Shown here one piece after another: positions 1-8,282 of a DNA stretch of 64,000 nt. The notes beneath the pieces are model-generated. The model had not been told where the DNA came from. It made no database searches and saw only the letters and a program-made list of their open reading frames with translations. The first letter of the stretch is position 1. Each line of letters opens with the position of its first letter. The translations under genes and the position numbers were made by a program. The stretch is from an uncultured Bacillaceae bacterium (GTDB lineage Bacteria; Bacillota; Bacilli; Bacillales; Caldibacillaceae): assembly GCA_937951955.1 (NCBI GenBank), contig CALGAD010000016.1:1-64000 (forward strand), in the 5' to 3' direction.

Positions 1-500
1 AGATGTTAAATTGATTTCATATATATTTCGTATTAAACAAATCTTTTTTATTTTAAGAAGTTATTATGAAACATAAGAATAATTTATAAGATAATGAGGA
101 TTTATTCCCTAGATAATTATTAAAAGATTAGATGGCTTTAGCATTTATATTTGAGCTAAAGCTGTCTTCAAAAATATTAATTATACATTCTTTTAAACAG
201 GTAATGTCTGAATCAATTGCGAATTCTTTGCAAAATATAACATTGTTTTTTATGAAATGTTTGCCTTATAATTTTTGTCGTATCGATGGTTAAAAGTGAA
301 ACGAGGTTTTTCTAATTTAACTGTAAAAGATGTTCTTTCATTTTTATCATCTTTCCCCATGCATTCTTCCTATAAATTAGATCTTTTACCCTTATTTTCT
401 TCTATTCGTTCAATGGCATTTAAATGATTTCTATTTCCCTATTAGTACGAATGTAACAAAGATGACATTTTATTATATAGTATAAAGGATAAGGGTTTGA
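1..500. other. AT-rich intergenic region, no gene seen
   Basis: No reading frame with a ribosome binding site and recognisable product was found. The stretch is very AT-rich. A hairpin with 8-bp arms (GCTTTAGC / GCTAAAGC, about 134-161) could be the tail of a transcript from outside the window, but no T tract follows. In B. subtilis folC lies before comC; no folC sequence is visible here. Confidence 0.6.
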
Positions 501-1268
501 ATGATGGAGTTCGTCATGATTCTTGTTTTCTTTATTTTTGGTTTAGTTTTCGGTTCGTTTTTCAATGTTGTTGGTTTACGTGTTCCGAAAAATGAATCGA
601 TTGTTTACCCGAACTCCCACTGTGATCATTGCAAGCGGGAGTTGTCCTGGTTTGAAAATATTCCCGTGCTGAGCTGGCTGTTTTTGCGCGGACGGTGCAG
701 AACTTGTCGGGAAAAAATTTCACCAATATATCCTGTTATAGAATTGGTAACCGGCTTTTTATTTGCTTTTTCTTATGTCAAACTCGGTTTTCAACTAGAA
801 TTGCTGATTGCTCTTTTGCTTGTGTCATTATTAATCATACTTACTGTTTCTGATCTTGTTTACATGATTATTCCCGATAGTATTTTATTAATTTTTCTCA
901 TAGCCTTTATCCTGCTTAGAATTTTTGCACCTTTAAATCCGTGGTGGGATTCACTTCTTGCTGCGGGATTAGGATTCGGTATTCTCCTTTTTTTGGCAAT
1001 CGTCTCCAGGGGTGGTATGGGAGGCGGAGATATCAAGCTGTTTTTTGTTCTTGGCGTTGTGCTAGGAACGAAGGCGACGTTAATGACATTATTTTTAGCC
1101 TCATTCATTGGAGCGGCATTTGGTATCTTACAAATCATCCGGAAAAAGTTAGGACGGAAAACCCCGATTCCCTTCGGCCCCTTTATTAGCATTGGTGCAA
1201 TTATCAGCTATTTTTATACAGAAACGATCATGATTTGGTATATAGAGCAATTTTTATTCAAAATATAA
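501..1268 (+). CDS. comC: Type 4 prepilin peptidase ComC (A24 family)
   Basis: Membrane aspartyl protease that cleaves the leader peptides of ComG-type pseudopilins and N-methylates the new N-terminus, needed to assemble the DNA-uptake pseudopilus. The 255-residue protein has the full family layout. An N-terminal membrane segment is followed by a cytoplasmic loop with two CxxC pairs (Cys41/44 and Cys66/69), then several membrane helices. The two catalytic aspartates lie in SDLVYMIIPD (about Asp118) and GGGDIKL (about Asp177). Length matches B. subtilis ComC (about 250). Two ATGs lie in tandem (501, 504); the protein differs by one residue. It precedes spoIIB as in B. subtilis. No clear ComK box (AAAAN5TTTT pairs) was seen upstream. 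Confidence 0.93.
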   Translation: MMEFVMILVFFIFGLVFGSFFNVVGLRVPKNESIVYPNSHCDHCKRELSWFENIPVLSWLFLRGRCRTCREKISPIYPVIELVTGFLFAFSYVKLGFQLELLIALLLVSLLIILTVSDLVYMIIPDSILLIFLIAFILLRIFAPLNPWWDSLLAAGLGFGILLFLAIVSRGGMGGGDIKLFFVLGVVLGTKATLMTLFLASFIGAAFGILQIIRKKLGRKTPIPFGPFISIGAIISYFYTETIMIWYIEQFLFKI

Positions 1269-1279
1269 TAGCTCTTTTT

Positions 1280-1466
1280 ATGAAAAAATTTCACGAAACT
1301 GAGAACAGAATTCGCGAAAGTTTATGGAATAAATGCGAAACGATCGCATTAATACGCGAAAGATAATATTTCAAACGCGAAAAGTCTAGCAGCATCCGCG
1401 AAAAGGGAATTGTATGCAGCGAAACAAAAAGGAATATTCGCGAAAGAATGGATAATATTTCACAAA
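1280..1466. repeat. Array of eight 21-bp-spaced CGCGAAA cores
   Basis: Seven-base cores close to CGCGAAA start at 1292, 1313, 1334, 1355, 1376, 1397, 1418 and 1439, every interval exactly 21 bp. A weak ninth copy (TCACAAA) sits in phase at 1460. The cores read CACGAAA, CGCGAAA, TGCGAAA, CGCGAAA, CGCGAAA, CGCGAAA, AGCGAAA and CGCGAAA; the 14 bases between them share almost nothing. 21 bp is seven codons, and also two helical turns. Read from an ATG at 1280, the frame gives RE-led heptads but is stopped by TAA at 1361-1363, and no ribosome binding site precedes it. No function can be assigned. Confidence 0.85.
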
Positions 1467-1672
1467 TTTATCCTGGTTTTAACTGATTCAGAGTAGATAA
1501 ATATCGAATAGATTACATGTATTGATAAAGCAATGTGAGCAGCTACATTAATTTATGTAGAAATTTGCCAAAAAATCACGAAAGCTTTCGCGACAAGACG
1601 ACAAAAGTCTTGTTTTTTTTTGGACAAAATATGATAGGATAAAACAAAACTTACAAAGGGGTGGAAGGGATT

Positions 1673-2626
1673 GTGGACAAGCTTCCAAACCAAAAGGGGA
1701 AAATTACGATTAAAATCAATGGCGAGACGAGAAAACGCGAGGAGCCATTGAAAATATATGACTGGCAACATGCGCGGAAAGAAATGTCCGCTACGAATGA
1801 TTACCGTTCGAATCGTGATCGGACGTATATGCCGAAAAACAATGCTTTTTATAAGCTTAAAAATAGAAAACGGTTCAGACTTCCGAGGAACAAGCCTGGA
1901 TCTTCACGTAAGGTGAAAAATCAGGCTTTACCGACCTGGATCATCGCGATTATTTCCGCCGTTGTGATTGGTGCACTGATCGGTATTATTCTATTGAATG
2001 TGATGATTCGGGATGGGAAGGAAAGTGAAGAGGCACAGGTTGAAGGCGGTAATATCGAAAGGGAAATGCTGGTGGAACGGGAACAACTCCTCTTACCTCC
2101 GGTGGAGTTTATTTTTTTGCAGCAAGGGGTCTATAAAAGTGAAAATAGTTTTCAAGAGTTATTAGGAGAAAGCGAGCTTCCATTATCCTATATTCAAATT
2201 GATGGCATGTACCATGTGTTTGCTGGCGTTGTCCATTCGCTCGATTCTGCCAAGACTTTGCAACAACAGCCCCGCTATGAAGAAATGTTTCCCAAACCGG
2301 TCACTACAAAGGAAAAGATTTTTAGTGAAGTGAAAGAGCACGAGAAACAGTTTTTAGAAAGGGCATATTCTTTTTATTCGAAATTGGTACAAACCGGTAC
2401 ACAAGTATTTATTACAAAACAAGATGTTAATCTTACCGATTTGGAAGAAGCGTATGAGCAGATTACGGCCAGCGAATTAGATAAGGAACAACTTGAAGCG
2501 TTACAAACGTCCCTCGTTAACGGATATGAGGCTCTGAAGATTTTTATCGAATCAAAGAAGGAAGACGATTGGTTTCAATTGCAGAAGCATTTGCTTCAGT
2601 TTGCAACCGATTATTATTCGCTATAA
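1673..2626 (+). CDS. spoIIB: Stage II sporulation protein SpoIIB-like
   Basis: SpoIIB helps remove septal peptidoglycan and localise engulfment proteins at the sporulation septum. Here a basic cytoplasmic N-terminus (about 90 residues) is followed by one membrane segment (WIIAIISAVVIGALIGIILL), then an acidic linker and an extracellular C-terminal part. That part includes a SPOR-like stretch (YIQIDGMYHVFAGVVHSLDSA), consistent with septal peptidoglycan binding. About 317 residues, near the B. subtilis length. Identity rests mostly on architecture and position between comC and maf, since the family is poorly conserved. Start: GTG at 1673 is 8 bases after AAGGGGTGG; an in-frame GTG at 1661 would overlap that site. 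Confidence 0.75.
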   Translation: MDKLPNQKGKITIKINGETRKREEPLKIYDWQHARKEMSATNDYRSNRDRTYMPKNNAFYKLKNRKRFRLPRNKPGSSRKVKNQALPTWIIAIISAVVIGALIGIILLNVMIRDGKESEEAQVEGGNIEREMLVEREQLLLPPVEFIFLQQGVYKSENSFQELLGESELPLSYIQIDGMYHVFAGVVHSLDSAKTLQQQPRYEEMFPKPVTTKEKIFSEVKEHEKQFLERAYSFYSKLVQTGTQVFITKQDVNLTDLEEAYEQITASELDKEQLEALQTSLVNGYEALKIFIESKKEDDWFQLQKHLLQFATDYYSL

Positions 2627-2748
2627 ATCTGGTGACATGTTTTAAAAATATGCAAAAATTAAACTTTAAACCTTTTGAAAAGTGCGTTTTATTACGAAAT
2701 GACTGCTTAAAAGTTATTTCTTGTAATAAAAATATCATTTTCTTGTCG

Positions 2749-2777
2749 TTGAGTGTCGAAAATCGTTCTGTTAGGAT
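2749..2777 (+). promoter_or_regulatory. Promoter of the maf-radC unit with Spo0A-box-like motif
   Basis: TTGAGT (2749-2754), a 17-bp spacer and TAGGAT (2772-2777) form a plausible sigma-A promoter 43 bp before maf. A perfect TGTCGAA (2754-2760), the Spo0A box consensus core, abuts the -35 box. A related TGTCGTT lies exactly 10 bp upstream (2744-2750). Control by Spo0A is inference. Confidence 0.4.
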
Positions 2778-2819
2778 AAGGGTACGTATCTCCCCCTGAT
2801 ACAGAAAGAGGTGAATGGT

Positions 2820-3386
2820 TTGACCCGATTGATTTTAGCTTCCGCGTCACCACGAAGAAAAGAACTATTAAATCGCATAGCTCCTTCTTTTCAATGTATT
2901 CCAGCTGATGTGGATGAACAATTGGAAGACAATTTGTTACCTAAACAGGCAGTCATGGAACTGGCTTTAAGAAAGGCTAAAGCCGTGGCCGAAAAGGAAA
3001 AAGATGCTTTTGTCATCGGTGCAGATACGGTTGTCGTTTATCAAAACGAGATTTTCGGAAAACCTGGCAGTCACGAAGAAGCATTTCAAATGTTGCGCAC
3101 GCTTTCGGGGAGGACCCATTCGGTATTTACCGGTACGGCTATTGTTTTTGGAGACAAACAGGAATGTTTTTATGAAGAAACAAAGGTAACGTTCTGGGAA
3201 TTATCGGATGAAGAAATCATTCATTATATAGACACGGGGGAACCGTTTGACAAAGCAGGTAGCTACGGCATTCAAGGATTCGGTGCGACATTAGTCGAAA
3301 AAATTGAAGGCGACTATTTCAATGTCGTCGGACTGCCTATTGCAAAGTTATACCGGGTATTAAAACGTATGGGATACCCATTTTAA
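2820..3386 (+). CDS. maf: Nucleoside triphosphate pyrophosphatase, Maf/YhdE family
   Basis: Cytosolic house-cleaning enzyme hydrolysing dTTP, UTP and modified pyrimidine triphosphates to the monophosphate and diphosphate; in B. subtilis Maf affects septum formation. Family motifs are clear: LILASASPRRKELL at the N-terminus (substrate and metal pocket) and GADTVV about residue 70 with the catalytic acidic residue. GKP and FDKAGSYGIQGFGA follow toward the C-terminus. 188 residues is the usual length. Start chosen at TTG 2820, six bases after AGAGGTG; a GTG at 2811 lies inside that ribosome binding site and is less likely. It opens the run into radC and mre genes. Confidence 0.92.
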   Translation: MTRLILASASPRRKELLNRIAPSFQCIPADVDEQLEDNLLPKQAVMELALRKAKAVAEKEKDAFVIGADTVVVYQNEIFGKPGSHEEAFQMLRTLSGRTHSVFTGTAIVFGDKQECFYEETKVTFWELSDEEIIHYIDTGEPFDKAGSYGIQGFGATLVEKIEGDYFNVVGLPIAKLYRVLKRMGYPF

Positions 3387-3457
3387 TACATTTTGCATCC
3401 GTGAACCTAGCATAAAAACGATCAAAAAGGGGAGGGCTTGTCATTCGTACAAGGGCG

Positions 3458-6121
3458 ATGATTCGCGATTATCCAAAGGATGAATTACCCCGGGAACGGT
3501 TTATCCGCTATGGCCCGGAAAGTTTATCCAATGCCGAACTAATCGCCATTTTGCTCAGAACAGGGACGAAAGATGAGTCGGTCTTGCAACTTGCCGAACG
3601 GCTAATTACCGAATTCGGCGGATTGCGGTCCTTGAAGGATGCGACACTGGAAGAACTAACGAAGATCAAAGGGATTGGACCGACAAAGGCGATTCAAATT
3701 TTAACTGCGATTGAGTTAGGGAGACGGATTGTGAATTTAACATTCGATGATCGCTACGTGATCCGGACGCCCGAAGATGGGGCAAATTATGTTATGGATG
3801 AAATGCGTTTTTTGAATCAGGAACATTTCGTCTGTTTATATTTAGATACGAAAAATCAGGTCATCCATAAACATACGGTTTTTATCGGCAGTTTGAATGC
3901 CTCCATCGTCCATCCGCGGGAAGTGTTCCGGGAAGCGATCCGTCGTTCAGCTGCTTCGATTATTTGCCTCCACAATCACCCATCCGGTGTGCGCCTGCAC
4001 GGTGCGTAATAATAGCGATTCGGACAGAATCTGGAATTCCTTGCCATATTCCATGGTCAGCATCTTACCTTGCGGGGAAACCCAATAGAGGGACAAAAGC
4101 ATGATGCGAAAAGGGAAGTGGCGATGAAGCTATCTATTCGCTATTTCCCCGACCAAGTGATGTAAGGTAAAAGCTGGATTGCTTGAATCCTAGACGGTTG
4201 AGCGTTGGGTGCGCCGCTACCTACGATAGCTAACAGGTAGTGAGGACAAAATGGGAACACCGCACCGGAGTGTTACCCATGGCAAGGTTTGTCCTTCAGC
4301 CCCGGGAATGGGGAAACCGTCGAAAGGGATACCTAACCATCACGCATCTATTATTACGCATAATGCAGGGATTACCTACGTGCATGTTGCTATGCACATG
4401 GTAACGGAGTCCCCGTAGTACCGGTCATGCGGGAAGGGGGACAGGTTGATGCGGCTGTTGCGAAAGGAGTCATGAAGATGGCACAAGATCCATTTCGTCA
4501 ATTAGCCGTTATTCGGAATGCTTCACAACAGGGGAAACAGATATCGGATTGTTATCGCCTGATGTACAAAGAAGCTTTATGGGAGAGAGCCTTTGAAAAT
4601 CTTACAGGCAAAGCCCCGGATTTTCGTGAGAGATACTTTTTGCAAGAGCTTGTCGAACGGATAAAAGCCCAATCGTTCCGTTTTACAAAATGCTCGTTGC
4701 AATTTAGCATGCGCCCGTTATTGCAAGAGTGGGTTGTAGTCGAGGTAATCCGGATTATTTTGCAACATATTTATGAACCGGTTTTCTCGAGAAATTGTTA
4801 TAGATGCTATGCCAATCATGGGGTGCATGTGGCTCTTTCGGTAGTAAAAAGACGGTTCAGCAAGGCTACCTGGTGCATTTCCGGAACTTTAACGGACTGG
4901 TTGCATAAGCACAATTACCAAATTTTACTCACCATTTTAAAAAAGAAAATTTCTGACCGGCGTTTTTTACTTTTGATCGACAACTTACTGAAAAGCAATC
5001 TCTTAAATATCGACAATTCCATCCGGACCGGGAAAACGGATCCTCGAATGAATGTATTACAACTGTTAAAGGAAATTTATCTCCGTGAACTCGATCAGTT
5101 TGTTGGAAAGCTGAACAAAAACTTCCACAAGAAACAGTTCAGCAATAACAATCACACGATCCTTGCACAAAATGAGGAAATCCCGACTATCCTCCACCAT
5201 ACTGAAAATGAAGAATTGGCATACGTACGATACGGTGATCATTTTTTTATTGGACTGGCTACTTCAAAAAAACAGGCAAAAACTGTGAAAGATATCGTTT
5301 CCAGCCATATCATGAATGACCTGGGTATCCATCCGGATCATTGCACCCTTTATTTCGCACATTTGGAAAAACGTGTTCCATTTTTAGGGTACGCGATCCG
5401 GCACTGCCCGCAGGCGAAACAAAAGGGCAAAATTGCCATTCGTTTCGAAATTCCTCCAGAAAAAGCGAAGCAATTTGCCCGTCAAAAAGGGTATGGTAAC
5501 CTTGACCGCTTTGAAGCGCATCATCGCGGTGCATTCATTCATAAAAGTGAACGGGAAATTGTTTCTATATATAATAAGGAATTGGGAACCTTTGCTTATT
5601 ATTATCGTTTAGCTGACAATTTTCACGAAATTACTCCGCTTTATTATTTGGCGAAAAAAAGTTTACTGAAGACGATTGCACAAAAACGTAAAATGTCGGT
5701 TACAGCCGTCTACAAAAGGTTATTTATTGAGCAAAAGGGCACCCTGTATCTCCGAACGGAAAACAAGCGGGGAGAAATTGCTGGGGCTGTCTTTCTCTCC
5801 TTGCCGCAATTAAAAAAGCTGAAACATAAAAAAGTTTTTTCACTTCCTCATTGACACGAAATAGCAGGAAGGTAAAATAGAAACGGACCAAATTTACGAA
5901 GCATTCCGATTCATCAACCGGCGAGCCGTATACGGTGAAAGCCGTACGTACGGTTCTGAGGGAGGTTTGTCCTACCCTACGACCCAACACCTAGCAGAGA
6001 AGATATTGAGGTCACGAAGCGGCTGGTGGAATGCGGGAAAGTAATCGGAATTGATGTGCTCGACCATATTATTATCGGCGAAAAAAAATATATAAGTTTG
6101 CGGGAAAAAGGCTACATTTAA
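3458..6121 (+). CDS. radC: DNA repair protein RadC, split by a group II intron
   Basis: RadC/MPN-domain protein; its exact biochemical role is unsettled. Exon 1 is 3458-3988 (177 codons) and exon 2 is 5981-6121 (46 codons plus stop). Joined, they give 223 residues, the normal family length. Exon 1 carries the N-terminal helix-hairpin-helix (IKGIGPTKAIQIL) and the first part of the JAMM-like motif (HNHPSG). Exon 2 begins with D and continues PTPSREDIEV...GIDVLDHIIIG. The intron therefore sits inside the metal-binding motif HxHPSGxxxPSxxD, and unspliced message would end after VRLHGA, lacking the last ligand. Start: ATG 3458 has poor spacing to a GGAGGG at 3431-3436; an ATT at 3443 is better spaced, so the start is uncertain. 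Confidence 0.93.
3989..5980 (+). mobile_element. Group II intron inserted in radC
   Basis: The 1992-nt element starts with the consensus GTGCG (3989) and ends with CTAC (5980, AY type). Domain V is the 34-nt hairpin 5923-5956 (GAGCCGTATACGG...CGGTTC, AGC triad in GAGCC). Domain VI is 5960-5977 with stem GGG-AGG/CCU-CCC and bulged A5974 as branch point, six nucleotides before the 3' end. EBS1 ACCGGA (4264-4269), in the loop of an ATGGG...CCCAT hairpin, is complementary to IBS1 TCCGGT (3983-3988). EBS2 TGGGTG (4206-4211) complements IBS2 CACCCA (3977-3982). 3989-4477 is ribozyme domains I-III; domain IV holds the protein gene. IIA versus IIB was not resolved. Confidence 0.95.
4478..5854 (+). 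CDS. Intron-encoded maturase with degenerate reverse transcriptase
   Basis: A 458-residue LtrA-like intron protein, likely needed to fold and splice the intron from radC mRNA. Fold-level RT similarity remains (VVEVIRIILQHIYEPVFS; LLKEIYLRELDQFV; YVRYGD), but catalytic motifs are gone. YADD reads YGDH; the RT-3 aspartate region GDI..CFD reads GTLTDWL. RT-4 PQGG reads DPRM; MRPLGIP reads MRPLLQE. The maturase X domain is well kept (FIHKSEREIVSIYNKELG...YYYRLADNF...SLLKTIAQKRK). No HNH endonuclease follows. The frame is open throughout, suggesting selection for splicing rather than decay. Start: AAAGGAG (4463-4469) favours ATG 4478 (ATG 4472 possible). Confidence 0.9.
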   Translation: MAQDPFRQLAVIRNASQQGKQISDCYRLMYKEALWERAFENLTGKAPDFRERYFLQELVERIKAQSFRFTKCSLQFSMRPLLQEWVVVEVIRIILQHIYEPVFSRNCYRCYANHGVHVALSVVKRRFSKATWCISGTLTDWLHKHNYQILLTILKKKISDRRFLLLIDNLLKSNLLNIDNSIRTGKTDPRMNVLQLLKEIYLRELDQFVGKLNKNFHKKQFSNNNHTILAQNEEIPTILHHTENEELAYVRYGDHFFIGLATSKKQAKTVKDIVSSHIMNDLGIHPDHCTLYFAHLEKRVPFLGYAIRHCPQAKQKGKIAIRFEIPPEKAKQFARQKGYGNLDRFEAHHRGAFIHKSEREIVSIYNKELGTFAYYYRLADNFHEITPLYYLAKKSLLKTIAQKRKMSVTAVYKRLFIEQKGTLYLRTENKRGEIAGAVFLSLPQLKKLKHKKVFSLPH

Positions 6122-6351
6122 GTAACTGTAAATCTATACTTTCAAGAAGAAGAATGAAAACCCGCTGATGGACTCTATTCTTTTTCCATCCTTTGCGTTA
6201 TAATATTACTTATGGTTTGGATAGCTAGTGAACATAAAACAAAGAATATCGAGTTTCCTGTCAATAAAATTCCATGTTTTAGATATGCTAAATATGAGGC
6301 TTACACTGACTATACTTGCAAGAGAATGTATCAGGAAAGGGAGATACGTAC

Positions 6352-7377
6352 ATGTTTGGATTCGGAACAAAGGATTTAGGTATCGATTTAGGTACAGCGA
6401 ATACTTTGGTTTATATTAAAGGAAAAGGTGTTGTTTTACGCGAGCCATCTGTTGTCGCGTTTCATACAGATACAAAGGAAATTGTCGCAGTCGGAAACGA
6501 TGCGAAAAATATGATTGGTAGAACTCCTGGTAATGTCGTCGCTTTACGTCCGATGGCCGATGGTGTTATCGCTGACTTCGATACGACAGCCAAGATGATG
6601 AAATACTATATTAATCAAGCATTGAAGGTGAAAGGTGCCGGTTTTGGCCGGAAACCTTATGTGATGATCAGCGTCCCGTCGGGCATTACCGCTGTCGAAG
6701 AACGGGCAGTGATCGATGCCACAAGGCAAGCAGGGGCAAGGGATGCTTACACCCTGGAAGAACCTTTTGCCGCGGCAATTGGTGCCAACTTACCGGTATG
6801 GGAACCGACAGGCAGCATGGTCGTCGATATCGGTGGTGGTACGACCGAAGTTGCGATCATCTCCCTGGGTGGTATCGTCACGAGCCAGTCGATCCGTGTA
6901 GCCGGTGACGATATGGACGATGCGATCATTACCTACATCCGCAAAAATTACAATTTAATGATCGGGGAGCGGACGTCGGAATTAATTAAAATTGAAATTG
7001 GTTCGGCATCGGAACCTGAAAATATTGAAAATATGGAAATTCGTGGACGCGATCTGTTAACCGGTTTGCCGAAAACGATTGAAATCAGTGCGCAAGAAAT
7101 TACCGAAGCGTTGAAAGATACGGTCAATGCCATTGTCGATGCCGTGAAAAACACGTTAGAAAAAACTCCGCCGGAACTCGCTGCGGATATTATGGATCGC
7201 GGCATCGTTTTAACGGGTGGCGGTGCATTGTTGAACAATTTAGACCGGGTCATTAGTGAAGAAACGAATATGCCGGTTATTATCGCGGAAAATCCACTAG
7301 ATTGTGTGGCGATCGGTACCGGTTTAGCCCTAGACCATATTGATTTGTTCAAAGGAAAATCAAAGGATTTGCGTTAG
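6352..7377 (+). CDS. mreB: Rod-shape actin homologue MreB
   Basis: Bacterial actin that forms membrane-bound filaments and guides the elongasome (RodA, PBP2, MreCD) in lateral wall synthesis. The 341-residue protein begins MFGFGTKDLGIDLGTANTL, with phosphate-1 loop DLGTANT near residues 12-18. The phosphate-2 loop DIGGGTTE lies mid-protein and the adenosine motif GGGALLNNLD near the C-terminus. The ATG at 6352 follows AAAGGGAG; upstream in-frame codons belong to the leader. The first gene of mreBCD; mreC starts 20 bp after it. A TATAAT (6199-6204) about 150 bp upstream may mark its own promoter, since the radC mRNA upstream carries the intron. Confidence 0.97.
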   Translation: MFGFGTKDLGIDLGTANTLVYIKGKGVVLREPSVVAFHTDTKEIVAVGNDAKNMIGRTPGNVVALRPMADGVIADFDTTAKMMKYYINQALKVKGAGFGRKPYVMISVPSGITAVEERAVIDATRQAGARDAYTLEEPFAAAIGANLPVWEPTGSMVVDIGGGTTEVAIISLGGIVTSQSIRVAGDDMDDAIITYIRKNYNLMIGERTSELIKIEIGSASEPENIENMEIRGRDLLTGLPKTIEISAQEITEALKDTVNAIVDAVKNTLEKTPPELAADIMDRGIVLTGGGALLNNLDRVISEETNMPVIIAENPLDCVAIGTGLALDHIDLFKGKSKDLR

Positions 7378-7397
7378 TAGATAAAGAGGTGTAAATC

Positions 7398-8273
7398 ATG
7401 CCACAATTTTTTCAAAATAAGCGTTTGATCATTTTACTCGTGGGTATCATTATCCTCGTGGCATTGATTGGCTTTTCGTTACGGGAGCGGGAGGAACTAA
7501 CCTGGCCTGAGCAGTTTATTAAAGATACTGCGGGCTTTGTGCAAGTTGTTTTTGCCAAGCCCGCGCATTTTATTGAAGACATTGTGAAAAATGCACGAGA
7601 TTTAATGGATACATACGAAGAAAATAAAATTTTGAAAGCCCATCTCGATGAATACGCACAATTGAAAGTAGAAAATGATCGCCTTGTCAAAGAAAACGAG
7701 GAATTAAAAGCCATTCTCGGTGTGAAAGAAGATTTAGCTTCGATGACACCGCGCCAGGCGATGGTTATTGCCCAAAGCCCGGATCGCTGGAACGAAATGC
7801 TGCGCATCGATAAAGGGGAAGTTCACGGCATTAAAAAGAACATGGCGGTCGTGACGGCGGATGGAATGATTGGTAAAATACATAGTGTAGGGAAAATTAC
7901 TTCAGATGTTCAGTTGTTAACAACTGATGATCGGACGAACCGAATCCACGTAGCCATTCAAGCTGAGCAGGATGTATATGGCTTGATTGAAGGATACGAT
8001 GAAGAAACGAAGACACTCTTGGTGAAACAAATTCCTTCTGATAAAAAGGTTGAAGTTGGCCAGGATGTGATTACTTCCGGAAAAGGTGGGGTTTATCCGA
8101 AGGGGCTGTATATCGGTAAGGTGGAGAAAATTGAGCCGGACCAATACGGATTAACCCAAACCGCCTACGTTAAACCAGCGGCGAATTTTTATAATGTGGA
8201 ACATGTCATCGTGGTAGAACGGAACGCCACACAGCCTGAGGAAGATCTTGATGGAGAAGAAACGGAAGAATAG
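7398..8273 (+). CDS. mreC: Rod-shape protein MreC
   Basis: Bitopic membrane scaffold linking MreB and MreD to penicillin-binding proteins outside the membrane. One N-terminal membrane helix (LIILLVGIIILVALIGFSL, residues about 10-28) precedes a coiled coil (about 60-105, rich in K/E/L: EENKILKAHLDEYAQLKVEN). A C-terminal beta-barrel domain follows. 291 residues, normal length, with an acidic tail (EEDLDGEETEE). It is the middle gene of mreBCD and ends directly at the mreD ribosome binding site, consistent with translational coupling. Confidence 0.95.
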   Translation: MPQFFQNKRLIILLVGIIILVALIGFSLREREELTWPEQFIKDTAGFVQVVFAKPAHFIEDIVKNARDLMDTYEENKILKAHLDEYAQLKVENDRLVKENEELKAILGVKEDLASMTPRQAMVIAQSPDRWNEMLRIDKGEVHGIKKNMAVVTADGMIGKIHSVGKITSDVQLLTTDDRTNRIHVAIQAEQDVYGLIEGYDEETKTLLVKQIPSDKKVEVGQDVITSGKGGVYPKGLYIGKVEKIEPDQYGLTQTAYVKPAANFYNVEHVIVVERNATQPEEDLDGEETEE

Positions 8274-8282
8274 GTGGGGCGC

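Noticed and set aside
132..164. GCTTTAGC/GCTAAAGC hairpin as a terminator
   Set aside because: Eight-bp stem, 12-nt loop and no T tract; too weak alone.
5724..5990. 88-codon minus-strand frame over the intron 3' end
   Set aside because: Overlaps the maturase end, domain V and domain VI; no family resemblance.
6948..7352. 134-codon minus-strand frame opposite mreB
   Set aside because: Shadow of the biased codons of mreB; low-complexity Ser/Ile-rich product, no start site.
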